From Ciona intestinalis (lineage: Eukaryota > Chordata > Ascidiacea > Phlebobranchia > Cionidae): a DNA stretch of 64,000 nucleotides. Every line of letters starts with the position of its first letter. Within the stretch, counting starts at the first letter, position 1. Shown here piece by piece: positions 27,134 to 38,684 of the stretch. Below the pieces are notes generated by a model. It saw only the letters and a program-made list of their open reading frames with translations. It was not told where the DNA came from and ran no database searches. Location of the stretch: assembly GCF_000224145.3 (NCBI RefSeq), contig NC_020169.2:894032-958031 (forward strand). Direction: 5' to 3'. Position numbers and translations under genes: made by a program.

Positions 27134-28005
27134 GTTGATAGTGGTTGAAAGTTATGACTTGCGATGATATGAGACAAAATCAATACTACAGTTGCCCAGA
27201 CTCAAACAGCAAAGTTGTTGAATGTGAACACACATAAGAATAACATGTTTTCAATTTTTATTGACAGATTTTTCACCATTGACACTTAACAAACACATGT
27301 TACTACTAACATGGAATAAATCTGAAAAAGTACAGTACTGACTACTAACTTAAGAACAGTTGTTTTCTAGACTTGAATAACAGCAAATGTTAACCTACAC
27401 AATAAGATTGGCCTAGTGTAGTATAATGGGCGTTTATTCATGTGATAACGCTCCGGCACTCTATCGGGCGCAAATAATTTAACAAACTAGTCTGCTTTTC
27501 TTTGCTGTTAATTTTTTATTGAGCTAAATATGCTAAAATATCATGGCTAGTGCCCCAGTGTTCCAGCCGTTATGTTTAATTATAAATGTGCTGACACTGC
27601 CGACTACTACTATCACCGACCTGTACGGGTGTACTCACTGTACTGTACAGCGAATCAAAGCATCTGATCTCGTGCGTAAGCTAGTGACGTCACCATTGGT
27701 GTGTTTTGAAACACAAGAGCACGTGACTATGACCGGTTCTTTGCGCAACAACTTTCGTCGACACGTGCTCTTTGATTTGGACTGTAAATTACTCAACGTC
27801 ACCACTAACTTTTCAAATTACTACTAACTTTGCAAATTACCAGTCAGGTTTGCAAAGTTAGTAGCGATATTGCAAATTACAAGTCAGTTTTATTGCCAGG
27901 TCTGCTGTTTCTTGTTGCTGTTTATCTTGATGGTATTCGAAAAGTTAGAATGGAACTCTACGTTATTTAAAATCAAGTGTGTAGTCCAGGATAGCAGTCG
28001 CTGCC
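27134..28005. promoter_or_regulatory. DOP1 upstream region with CRE and E-box motifs
   Basis: The 870 bases upstream of the DOP1 start contain a palindromic CRE (TGACGTCA, 27685-27692) and two CACGTG E-boxes (27720-27725 and 27762-27767) in a locally GC-richer patch. A plus-strand ORF of 94 codons (27543-27827, ATG to TAA) overlaps these motifs. It has no signal peptide, domain or splice sites that I recognise, and I treat it as incidental. Repeated short words around GCAAATTAC and AACTTTGCAAA follow at 27810-27880. Confidence 0.4.
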
Positions 28006-28301
28006 ATGGTTAGGTCGTTACAGTTTCGGTACAACGGATGTTCATCACCAAGCCTAGACATTAAGGATGTGGATCGAAGGTATGTTTTATGTAATGCAAT
28101 GAATAATTGTTTCCCTGATGTTGCAACTTTTGATAGAATGTTTTTTAAACTGTATGCAGTTGGTATTTCATTCGTATAGGCCTAACACCACCCTAACACG
28201 CACAGTCTTATAATTTGTATTGGCATAACTGAGGCGCTTTTTTACTTGCGATGATTTTGTTGCTGTATCTCTTTTCAGGCGTGTAGGGCAGAAATGTTGC
28301 T
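28006..28301 (+). CDS. Weak two-exon 5' gene fragment, divergent from DOP1
   Basis: ATG at 28006 in a good context (GCCATGG) opens 25 codons (MVRSLQFRYNGCSSPSLDIK and on) to a GTATGT donor at 28080. A TTTTCAG acceptor at 28278 resumes in phase (RVGQKCC) to a GTAAGC donor at 28302. No third exon was found before the minus-strand CRISP-like gene, so this is either the start of a longer gene or a short spliced noncoding RNA from the DOP1 promoter. Confidence 0.25.
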
Positions 28302-28859
28302 GTAAGCCTTTGTGTGCGGATCAAAATCTCTGTGTCCGATGTATATATTTAAGTCTGTGTATTTATCCGTTACGTTGCGGTATTAGTTTAAACTGATTCA
28401 AGTAAAACATTTCCAACCCGCTGCCGCTGGTGCATTATAGAGTCATCTAAATCTACCACTCCGATCTAAATCATCGGACATCTGGAATGAATTAAAAAAA
28501 TGTTTTATCGAATGTGATGTAGGAGCATTGCCTATTGATCGTACATATGCGTACGGAGGATTTTTGAACCCTATAGGCTCTAAACTAAATCATAGTCCGC
28601 GATGTACATGTTTGTCAGAACTTGTTTTTAATTACCCACTAACGTAAAAGGGCACTTTAAGATTTTGTATTGTTTGTTATTGTAGAAATCGCACGTTTAG
28701 CTATTTAGCCGAAAAAGTACAAGAAAATTTTATTGTGCATATTTATTAAACAAGAGCTTATTGCATTCCGAAACAAACCATCATTTAAAAAATTAACATA
28801 TCGTAATGTAGAATAAGAATATCGTTACCGTATAAAGCACATATATCCAATATTTTCCT

Positions 28860-28997
28860 TTCTTTTTTAACGATTAAAGACGCCTCATTAGCATCGTACG
28901 GATACGGTTATATAATTCTTGAAATGTTCTTTGTTTATTACTAAATGGGTTAATAAAATAGAATGAAAACACGTCTCATCTTACCCAACCCCTACTA
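28860..28997 (+). mobile_element. MITE-like 3' fragment, copy H
   Basis: Contains CGTACGGATACGGTTATAT, TTCTTTGTTTATTACTAAAT, ACACGTCTCATCTTACCCAA and CCCCTACTATA, the right half of the family. The first minus-strand AATAAA downstream of the CRISP-like stop codon (28934-28939) lies inside it. Confidence 0.55.
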
Positions 28998-29129
28998 TAT
29001 ATATGGTGTTGTTCGGTCGCGACAGTTTAACGTTTATATACAAAGTCTTACTCGGCAGTGGTCAGAAACGTAAATCTATTTAACTGTGGTTCAATACTGC
29101 AAATTAAATCAATTTTGATGTTTTGGCGA

Positions 29130-30915
29130 TCATTCTGTTGATAATGAGTCTTTTCCTTTCTCGTCAGTTGGCGGAGGAGCTGAATTATCAACTGCGTCGC
29201 TTTGTGCATTTCCATTCTTTTCGGTTACTGCTCGACTGTTCCGCAATCCGTTTTTGTTATAATCTCTGAGCAGTAAAGATGTAAATTGGCGGTCAAACTA
29301 TTCTTTTGATGGTACTTACATATCGACAACAGAAGACACTCGCCGTCGTTTCCTCCACGCTATTAATATGCTAGACTTGTCAGCATAATGAGTGTACCAG
29401 TAATAACCGACAATTCCAGCACCTACGAGCACAAGTACAACCCCAACGAGGGCGCTTGCTATAATATCTGCGAAAAAAACAATAAAAACTACTAAATTCA
29501 GTCCGAACCTTTTAAAGATATCTTACCTGCATTGTTATCAAGTGGGAATATGATATCTCTCTTCTCGTTATCTATATAGGACATTTTTCATAACAAATAG
29601 TTTGAAACATTTTAATTATAAACTTACGACATAACGCATCGTCAGGGCATGTATCCTTGGATCCACAGTCTGCGCATCGTTCGCCTATCTTGTACAAGTT
29701 TTCTCCGAGCACGTTACCGCTGCCAAATTATAGTTAAGAAAAATCAGCGGCATATAAAAAATTAACCATAAAGTTACAAATGAGTTAAACAGAGAACAAT
29801 CACCAACAAAGTGCGACTCCCAAAACAGAAAATAATCACCAACGGCAACAAATTATAACAGAAGTAATTTGAATGAAATCTCGGGTGAAAACATATAGGC
29901 TAAAAAAGTTACTTTCATTTCAACTCTATTAGAAATCTTACCCTGGAGCGTATTGACACACCATGTACATTGCTCCTTCCATGACTTGTCCTTCCGCTCG
30001 GAGTATAGGACACAAATTCCAAGCACATCCAAGTTTATACGAATTTGCCCACACAATCTAAATTACAAATAACGATTAAATATTCGTTACCCATAAAAAC
30101 ACCTATAGTAAATCACTTGAGTGTAGTGGCCGCATTTCTTCTTAGGTGTGCACGTATGGTTATGGAAATCATAATCCACATATTCATCGAACCAAACTTG
30201 TACTGGTCTCACTGGATCAAAGTTATCTGCTAGATCGCCCGTGGCAGCCCACAAATTTTCACCATTTTCTTTCTACAAAGAATATAGCGACAACTTTAAA
30301 TTTAATTATATAAGTCATAAAATAATTATAACTTAGTTTAACACTTACATTCCATATCTTTGTTTTTCTTTCCCCTAACTTACTGTGTCCCCATACACAG
30401 TTCTTCGCATATCTAAGTGATGTAACAGCTAGACCATCATCCCATGTCTGTGACAAAATACATGAAAAGCTATATATATACGACAATTCACTTACATACT
30501 ATGTTTCAAAAAATTAAAAGATATGTTTATTGAATTATGCGGCGTTTATAGTTTGACAGCCTGTACATTTCGCCGTTTTACAAAATGTGTACACATTTTT
30601 AAAACTTATGTACCATTCAAAATTCAAAACTCGCATATCCTTTACCATAACACGCATATTAGACGGTATAGGTTCCTCTCCTTCGCTGCCAATAGTAGCT
30701 CGAAACTCATTATGTTTATCGAGAACTAACTTCGCATCACTAGGGGAAGGGATGGAGCGTCTGTGCCTGTTCACAAAATATCGATTTAAAATGATTTCAC
30801 GTTATATACTGACCCCGTTTCACTATACGTGCCTTGAGCGATGACTTTCAGAAGCTTTGTCGCCGTTCAGGTTGTTAAAACTAATCATAAGAGTTAATAT
30901 TTTCACTAACAACAT
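29130..30915 (-). CDS. CAP/CRISP-family (GLIPR1-like) ectodomain protein with C-terminal membrane anchor
   Basis: Exons: about 30833-30915, 30646-30766, 30349-30447, 30117-30272, 29942-30057, 29628-29719, 29527-29571, 29320-29467, 29130-29265, for about 331 residues. A signal peptide (MLLVKILTLMISF) precedes a CAP domain with the classic landmarks: HNEFRA, SNMRVMTWDDGLA, GENLW, CGHYTQIVWANSYKLGC and VCQYAPGGN. The CAP tetrad is complete: His in VWGHS, Glu in GENLW, Glu in VWFDE, His in CGHYTQ. A short Cys-rich hinge (GERCADCGSKDTC) follows, then one transmembrane helix around residues 239-262 (IIASALVGVVLVLVGAGIVG) and a basic cytoplasmic tail of about 69 residues (WRKRRRVSS). This matches GLIPR1-type membrane CAP proteins rather than secreted CRISPs. 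The exon 1-2 junction needs a GC-AG intron or another start. Substrate or ligand is unknown. Confidence 0.85.
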
Positions 30916-30999
30916 GACAGTCGAAAATACCGTTCTCGAGTTTAATTTAAAACATTCGGTCACATTATCTAGAAACAGAATTTTAGATATTAATATGAA

Positions 31000-33900
31000 C
31001 ACTCACACACGGAAGCACCTTAACCGCTAAACTGCTAATGTAACAGTAATCTCCACTCCGCTTATCCAATGTTTACTGAGCAAAATACACGGAGTCGGTT
31101 ACTGCCTTGGATGTTGGTACATGAAGCTCTTGTAATCCCTAAAGTTCTGGCCAAGTGGTTCAATAAAATGTTGTCAAGGGCGCCTTAAAGCATGTCTGTC
31201 AGATAAGCCTGAGTCTAGCACCTTTCCAGTCCTTTCCACGCACTTGGTCCCCAATTCTCATATATCGATGGTCTTTAGCGTGCCACCTGTATTGACAGTG
31301 ATCGGTACATCGTTGCCACAGCAATGCAATTCGCGTTATTTTGGTCTGATGATAATGTAAAAACTCTTGCGGTGTAGACTGCCGTCACAAGCGGCAACCC
31401 TTGGCAGCTTACAATGGGATGGGTCAATTTTAGCTCCTCAAATACTTTTCAGTCGCCTGTCGTCAACTTTTGAAGTGCTCGTAAGAAAACCACTTCACAG
31501 GCGTAATGAACATGCTGGAGCTGGTGCTGTATATTTTATACTGATATATTTGAACTATGTCCGGTATATTAAAGTGAGGTGGTCACATATATTGACCAAC
31601 TAAAAATATTGCTTTTTTTACTAAGTTGTTTTTTCGTCAAATAGCAATTTCAGTTGTTTTAATCTTGCACTATATACTTACAACTGTACAATAACTCCAA
31701 TCGAAATCTATATTTAAACTACATTGATATTTCGACAAATGTATGATTTAGTTAATGTTTGACAACCAAACTTCTATTCTTTGTATATTAGTACTATTTT
31801 GTAACATATGAATACAGCGAACATGGAAATAACCAAATTCACTTAAACAAAATCGATATATGGTCATGTGTAGTGTTTGTTTAAGACGAGTTTACGTCAC
31901 AAACTTGAACCCATGGCCCTTTCTAATGTTTGGAAGATCATAGCAACATGAACATGCTTATATTTTGACAACGACATTTTATTTTACGCAATGAGTAGTA
32001 TATTTAAAAAAATAGATTTTACTTTTAGGTAAATCAGAGCCATAGGTAAAATCAGAGCCATAGAAATACCGAGTAGTCCAACCCATAATATGTGCCCAAA
32101 ATTACACAGTAGGTATAGAGAAAATGCATGTTTTTCGATAATTTGAAAGGAAACCTTAACTTAAAAATAAATTTAAAGGTTGGAAAGTCTAAAAGATATG
32201 CGTAATTTGTTTTCTGTGTCGAAAAAAGTCAAAACGTGATTTAGAAGCCGTGAATTTGTAACATTTTAGTCATTTAATATGGGTAGTTTTTCATATGCTT
32301 CGCAAAGAATGTTTGGTAAGGTAAATATATGCTATTTTACGCCTTCCCACAAAAGAAAACCGCAAACAGAACTTAACAAGTTCGTTTAAATTCATTGCAA
32401 AAGTCACCGCTTTTGCTCGATTTTGGAAACAAGATGGCGGCAGTTAAACTACTCGGTGTTTCTACGACTCTGGGTAAAATAATACAATTAGTCAGATGCG
32501 CTGAAATATTTAGCCTCGTGATGGCGCCATTAAGTTGACTTTTATATTTTCGATCTTGTATCTTGAATTTCTCATGTTTATTTGTTGTTCTTTTAAATTA
32601 TTCTTGGTTATACAATGTTTCTACGATAGGCAATATAAAAAGGCTCAAAATTCTACCAGTCGGAGTTATATAACTTCGACGTACCGGAGTTGTTGCGCAA
32701 AAAGGTAATTTTATAATTGCACATAATGTCCCAAACGAGTGGAGATAAAGTTTAAGTCTCCGCATTTTTCGTTCAGGGAAAGGTTTATTGTTGACGTTGT
32801 TTCTTACTAATAGCGCTTTTAAGGCCATGAAACATCACTGACAAGAATCTCAATGGTATCACTCGTTCTTGATCAAAGCGGGGGGTCCTGTATTTGAGTG
32901 GGGTCATTATTATAGAACGCAAGTTCGCCCCACAAGCTTCGCTGCGCAGAATATTACATCAATATACAGAATTTAAAATAGAGATTTAATATATCTCGAT
33001 CCTCTAACTGTATACCTAAAATTACTCAAATCAAATATGAATTACCTATTACCTTATTTGACCGAACACGCATTCCGTGATGACTTGGTGGTACATCGTT
33101 GAATAAATTAACTTAACTCGCCCTTTTTCTAACGTTTGGTTATATAACTAGTAATTGTTGTCGCAACATTACTGCGAATTTAAAGCCGATTTAGTCGAAT
33201 AAAATTCGTTATCGGGATCATGGACGACTCTGCTTATACCCGGATGGGTGGTTATCGTCCAAACAGTTTCAGGTTACGTCGTTAGTTTTCGTTTAAGGTC
33301 AACGACAACGAGAGTGCTCAAAGCTGATGAAATAAGGATGGATTTAAAAATGAGTGACGTTTGTCGATGTGTCTTGTCCCGAAACGCGGTGTATTTGTAC
33401 ATATAAATTATTCTTATCAACAGACTAACATCGAAAAACATGCAAAAACATCCAATACTGCAAGTCTAGTAATGTTTAATTTTACAACTAACATTAATTA
33501 AATGAATGTTTTTTAACATATCTTTATTTATTTCTTTTTCTATACTGTATAAGTTAGCACGATGGCTAAGTTAGGTATTGTCTAAAACTAAAATATAATC
33601 TTCAAGATGACGAAACTAAAATTCATTTTAAATAATGTGTCTTTGTGAATAACATTTGTGTGTGAATAAGTTTAACCAGTTTGTGATAAACAGTTAACAC
33701 GATTTGAAATAACTGTGACTCACTTACTGATGTGTCCTTGCTCTTATAAGTTGACACGCGGTTACGATTGTAGCTGTATTGCTAAACCACAATCATCACT
33801 GTAGAAACAAAGCCCATTGTATCAATTTACCTAATCGAATGACGTAACCAAGAGTCACCCCTCTTAATAACATTAGTGATGTTGTTGATTCGTATCAGAG

Positions 33901-34600
33901 ACTCATAGAGACTGACGGGCAATAAAAGAACAAACGAATTCGCTGTGTATTTCATGATTTACAGATACGAGCTTTCGTTTCTAAAAGCAATAAATATTGC
34001 CAATATGAGATTTCTCCTATGTTGTGTTGGATGGTGACTGATTATTCGTTACATAACTAACGCAATATATTTTATTAACTTTTCAGTGCACTTTCTCCTC
34101 ACTTATACGTACATATAGCTTGCTATATATAAGCCCTCTGATAAATCTAGGCTATAATTTATGCCCATTCTACACTCATCATTTATGAATTACTGTTTAT
34201 AGGACTTTCTCGGCTGTTCAAAAATCACAATTAAATAAAGTGTACAGTGGTTGCCTATATTATCGGAAATGGGTGTAACGAACAACGATCAAACAAAATA
34301 ATAAGTACGGTTGGTAAAATAAGTGGCATGCATGCTGGCCGCCTAATAAGCATGGCAAGTTTACGGCCGATACATTTTGTGGCAGTGGTCAATCGTGCGC
34401 ACGCAACAACATTAAACAACGAACAATAAAAGTGGTCATGTCTTGTCACGATAAATTCGTTCACTTTCGATGTTGCTTATATAACCCACTTGTGCGTACA
34501 GGTAAAGAATACTGAATAAAAACATTGTGCAAATAAAGGTACGGCCACGTATATCTGGACGCAAGGACGCGACAACAATAGTAGCTGGTACAATGAAATA
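31000..34600. other. Mostly empty intergenic stretch
   Basis: No spliced gene is supportable here. I noted a possible start exon at 32433-32475 (ATGGCG, reading MAAVKLLGVSTTLG to a GTAAAA donor) and an orphan plus-strand open stretch at 31376-31484. Neither connects to anything convincing. Confidence 0.4.
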
Positions 34601-34704
34601 ACAAGAAACAATAAATAGATAGAATGAAACTTTTTCATTGAAACGTTTCAGATGGTTGTGAAGACGGTGGCAGGTTGACGTCAATCGAGGGTCGGGTTAG
34701 AATA

Positions 34705-36698
34705 CTATAAGCAGGCTCTCCTTAGAAGATCCGCGACACTGAAAAGTTCTTCTTTAACCAGACTCTCTGCCTCCCTGTCGCTTAGGTTGCTTAATGGGCA
34801 AGTCAATCTTGACTTATCAAAGTGATTGTATGAAAATGTTGAATCGCTGCTTGCAATTATGTTCATCTGAAAATACGTATTTGTTAAATATATGAACGTA
34901 AAACATACCAAACATATTGTCTCTTGTAAAAAAATAAAAGCAAATCTAATTTTATTAAAACTTACATCTTGTTGAAGAAGCAGTATCATAGTGTCTATGG
35001 TTCCTAATATCCCATCGGTCGACTCTCTGAACAACCACGGGTGATTGTGAACCAGGCAGTACGTTGACTTCAGTCTATCGTGAACGTACTGGCAAAAGCT
35101 TCCCCACGATCGGCTGACAATTCGCATTGGCGCATGCCTTTTTCGTGGACTTCGGTACGCGTTGTTCTGAAAATAAAAATAAAACCGGTTGTAAAAGACC
35201 GTCCTTATTTGCATTATCAGATCTAGACTGGCTGACAATGTTATCCAGTCTGTGGTTATGTCACACATGCTTACCGCTGTTTCGATGGCGTGTTGTAGCA
35301 GACTCAAAAGGTTTCTTTTTACTTTGTCACACTGGGGAGCTGATCTTCGGTTTCTGGTGGCTTGTTGCGTTAGACGGCTAATGAAATCTTCGAAATCTTT
35401 GCTCATGCTGTTATCTTCAGTTTCTTGTATACGCAAATCGTTTGAAGCAAACACACGTCGTGGAAGATTTGCATAAACCGCAGGCCAATCATTCTGGTCC
35501 GCCATGCGTTGCAAAAGTGGTGTCGCCGACACATTTAGTTTGTCCAACATTAGAACAAAAAGAGCTGTAAAATAAAAACAGTTTTGTTATTACTACGCTC
35601 ATCTAAACTGTAGTCTAATTAGTTTAATAAGTAATGATCTTGTTTTTTCACAATTTTAATGTCATTCACGTTCAACATTAATCAATAACCCCAGCTATTT
35701 GTTGTATAACAAACAAGTCTTACGCGGCCCCGCGACAAATAAAATTGACGATATTGCGATAACATTCTTTGTCTATTATGCGATTTATACACTTTCAAAT
35801 CCCGATGCTAATCGAATCATTGATTGACAGTAGAATGCGTCAACAAAATCGAACTCACCCTAAAAGCATCTATTTAATCTAAAAAGTTATTATGCAATAC
35901 TTTGGTAATTACATTATCAAACGATTTAAAGTTTCGAATTGATAAACTCCACGCGCGTTTAGCATACTCTTTGGAAGACCTTTATGAAAGTAATTTATGC
36001 GGCTACCCGCTGAAGCTCTACACCTGATCGTTGTGAGATAAAAGCAAATTCCGTTCCGGAGCGCATCATGCATTATCTAATAATTAATTTCTCAAAATGT
36101 TGAAAACACACCCAACATTGCTATGCCAGCCGCAAATTCAAAATGAAACTTTGACTTTTTAAGGAGCAACGCGTGATTTTTTCTTATGTAATATTGTGTT
36201 TACAACACATGACAAATAAATGGGTCTTTGCCGAGAAGCAGAAGTCAAAGCAACGTTTTTACGTATTAGGCTATGTTCGGCTTATAGGGCTGATCACGAA
36301 CAAGGGATTAACACAGGTAGTACGATAAACTAATGTCGATCTCCTGAGATTTTACATCCCCATATAGTTGGGAGACAATTAATTACCAACACCTGATGAC
36401 AAGTCGACCCCTTAACCTTTATATCATAGCGCTGGTAAACAGGTAATTTGAAAGAGATCTTCTCCGAGTCTCTTTCCCTTTAATAGTTTATTTAGGAGAT
36501 ATTTATAGCTCGTGCGTATTTTCGTATCATGTTCGTATCACACGCGGTTTTATTTTGTGTCCTCACCTGCGGAACATTTCAGCACGGCACTGGCGCGTCT
36601 ATGCAGGCATACAAAGATAATGTCTAGATTTTATATATAGGAAGTGATGATGATCGGCACTCACCTAACTTGAAGAAAGCAGGTACGTTAATTTTCAT
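34705..36698 (-). CDS. Small secreted helical protein, candidate class I-type helical cytokine
   Basis: Exons 36665-36698, 35275-35564, 34966-35166 and 34705-34866 join in phases 1, 0, 0 and encode 228 residues. The h-region of a signal peptide spans the first junction (MKINVPAFFKL then ALFVLMLDKLNVSA). A furin-type site RNRR lies at 82-85, with SAPQC next. The remaining approximately 143 residues are predicted by eye as four amphipathic helices: about 90-110, 127-146, 155-177 and 205-227. They carry five cysteines (90, 133, 145, 198, 227) and an NLS glycosylation sequon near 202. Signal-peptide exon, phase-1 first intron, phase-0 remaining introns and last helix in the last exon are the gene plan of growth hormone, EPO, G-CSF and IL-6 relatives. 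No sequence-level match is recalled, so function is inference. An in-frame upstream ATG at about 37017 could extend the N-terminus. Confidence 0.72.
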
Positions 36699-37017
36699 GT
36701 TGAAGCCACCGCAGCTTTGTTTTTTGTAGTTGAAATTTCCATTTCGCGTTCCACCAGCACATAGAGGTGACGTTTTATGCTCGGGATACACATAATTTGG
36801 TAAACAGTGACAGACATCACTTCGACTCGTGCTCTGGATGTCTGCTGTCTGGTTTTCTTTTTCACAGCTAGTTGACTGGTTGGTTTTTGCATCCCGATTC
36901 AATGGATAAGTATTTCCACTATTGCTTGTGCCGAGTGTTGCATTCTTGCGTCTTTCAATATTCTTTGACTTTTCGTTCATTTTGAAGCAATCTGTACTTT
37001 CAAAAACTTGGTGCATT
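36699..37017 (-). other. In-frame upstream extension of the cytokine-like gene, or 5' UTR
   Basis: The frame stays open without stops for 106 codons upstream of the signal-peptide Met, from an ATG reading MHQVFESTDCFK. The stretch is polar, Asn/Ser/Lys-rich, with four clustered cysteines (DVCHCLPNYVYPEH, then PLC and SCGG). If translated it would bury the signal sequence inside the protein, making it a signal anchor. If not, it is a long 5' UTR with a chance open frame. Confidence 0.35.
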
Positions 37018-37625
37018 TTCTTTGGTCTTCTGTTTGTCAACAAAATCACTGATCTTCCTATTCTGTAGCTTATATCTCGCTAAATATCACGTTCAGTGTG
37101 TTGATATTTGTTTCAGTATCAAATAAACTCATCAGGTTTCTGCAATGTAATATAAAACATAAAATATTTCGCCTTAGGTTGCTACATAAATAAGACCACA
37201 GTTTACAACGCCTTTGACCGCCGCGCGTCCATCCCGTCTTATTATTGTCATAACGTAAGTTTCTACGAAATTGAAGCGCTTTCTGGCAACTTAGTCAAAA
37301 TGCCTAAAACTGCTGATCACGAGAATCGCATGGCAATGCTGCCGTAAACTGAACAGTCGCAAATTTTATACTGGTGAAAAAAGTTAGCTGCCTTCTGATT
37401 GTTTGTCGGTTGTTACGAAACTTACGTAGGTCGAAGTTACATAACGCTTGCCTGTAGCTAAATAACTTCGCTGGCATTCTTCGATCACCAGGCTGCGCTG
37501 AGATTTCGGCGGTCTCGATGAAATAGATTTTAAATGGATAACTCTCTCGTGCGCTAGCACTACGTCGGCGGCGACGCGAGGAGGCTGTGTCCAGGACGCC
37601 GAAACATCGGAGGTTATTTATATTC

Positions 37626-37784
37626 ATGAACTTCATAGATGTCCTGACATGCGGACTCATCATTTTTTTCTCATTTATTTTTTGCCTTGCGCCGGTCGTT
37701 ACCCCGCAGTGTAATCTATATTTAAAAACCGACGTTTCGCGCACACGTCTGGATGCCAAATACGTACCTGCACTTTTGTATTAA
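37626..37784 (+). CDS. Tiny putative secreted peptide ORF
   Basis: ATG to TAA, 52 codons. A strong hydrophobic leader (LTCGLIIFFSFIFCLAPVV) is followed by about 25 polar residues beginning QCNLYLKTDV. A GTACCT at 37763 could instead make it a first exon. No family is recognised, and the opposite strand is also open for 151 codons (37304-37759), so the coding strand is uncertain. Confidence 0.22.
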   Translation: MNFIDVLTCGLIIFFSFIFCLAPVVTPQCNLYLKTDVSRTRLDAKYVPALLY

Positions 37785-38684
37785 TCACTAGTGATTATTC
37801 ATACTATTATTTGGATGCTACCAAGCTGTGACGGAGGACCGTGGAAGGAACCACACCGGATTAAAGCCCCCAAGGCAGGAACCTATATACCGGTTGTCCT
37901 CCCAAGTCTTTGCAATTCCAGTAACAAGCTACTGGGTATACACCCGGCCTAGTGACCAAGTTATACAACAGGACATAGAAGTGGGTTCGTTTATATATTC
38001 GATCTGCACCAATTACCACCCAAGGTGTGTTGATGAAATGATTATCGCTTGCCTAATGTAATCCACTGCGTCGTGTTTAATTAGTCGTTACAATGCAACT
38101 GCTCCCGCGAATTAATTAATTTAGATGTGTGGAAAACACTTCCGACCACTTGTGACATTATGCCTGCCGTATTTTGTTTACGCTAATGCAGTTCATTAGG
38201 ACTGAGAGAAATTGACGTTAGGTTTTTATCGAAATCCTATCTTTACGGTGCCTTTTTCGTGATCATTTGTGTTACATAAGCGAAACTCTGAGCTTGGTGT
38301 AAGCAACTCATTCGCGAGCGAAGACCATCCGTAACACATCTTTGCCTATATGTCCACGCGCCGTCACACAAACATGTGTAACCTACACACAACTTTCAAA
38401 CCTCATTACAACAACACTCCCAGATTGAGCATCACGACCAGATTTTCTGGTGCTGTACGATTTGCAAAATCCTCCGCTAAAAATTGAATGAACTGGTAGC
38501 CCTAAACTTTTACTTTCCAAATAACACGCCACCCAATCGGCTCCCCTAAGCGCTCGTATTCTTGCTTACTATATGGTTTATTACAGCGTAAAATTGTCTT
38601 ATTTTTCAAGAATCTGAATTATCATTTTGGTACACACTTTCTACAAAACCCAGTTGTTTCCTGGTGAAATTTCAGCTTATATGT

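Noticed and set aside
31367..31603. Open exon-like block with a GTAAGA donor
   Set aside because: The acceptor is poor and its phase does not fit the weak plus-strand exons at 28006-28301; no partner exons.
34436..34684. Minus-strand ORF with transmembrane-like segments just after the cytokine-like stop
   Set aside because: Lies in the expected 3' UTR, has no acceptor in frame and no family resemblance.
35127..35476. Plus-strand ORFs over the cytokine-like gene
   Set aside because: They span minus-strand exons and introns without regard to splice sites; the minus-strand exons chain in phase.
34705..36698. Reading the secreted helical gene as insulin/relaxin or IL-17
   Set aside because: There is no CC...C...C A-chain pattern, no B-chain CG motif and no CxC cystine-knot end; the predicted structure is all-helical.
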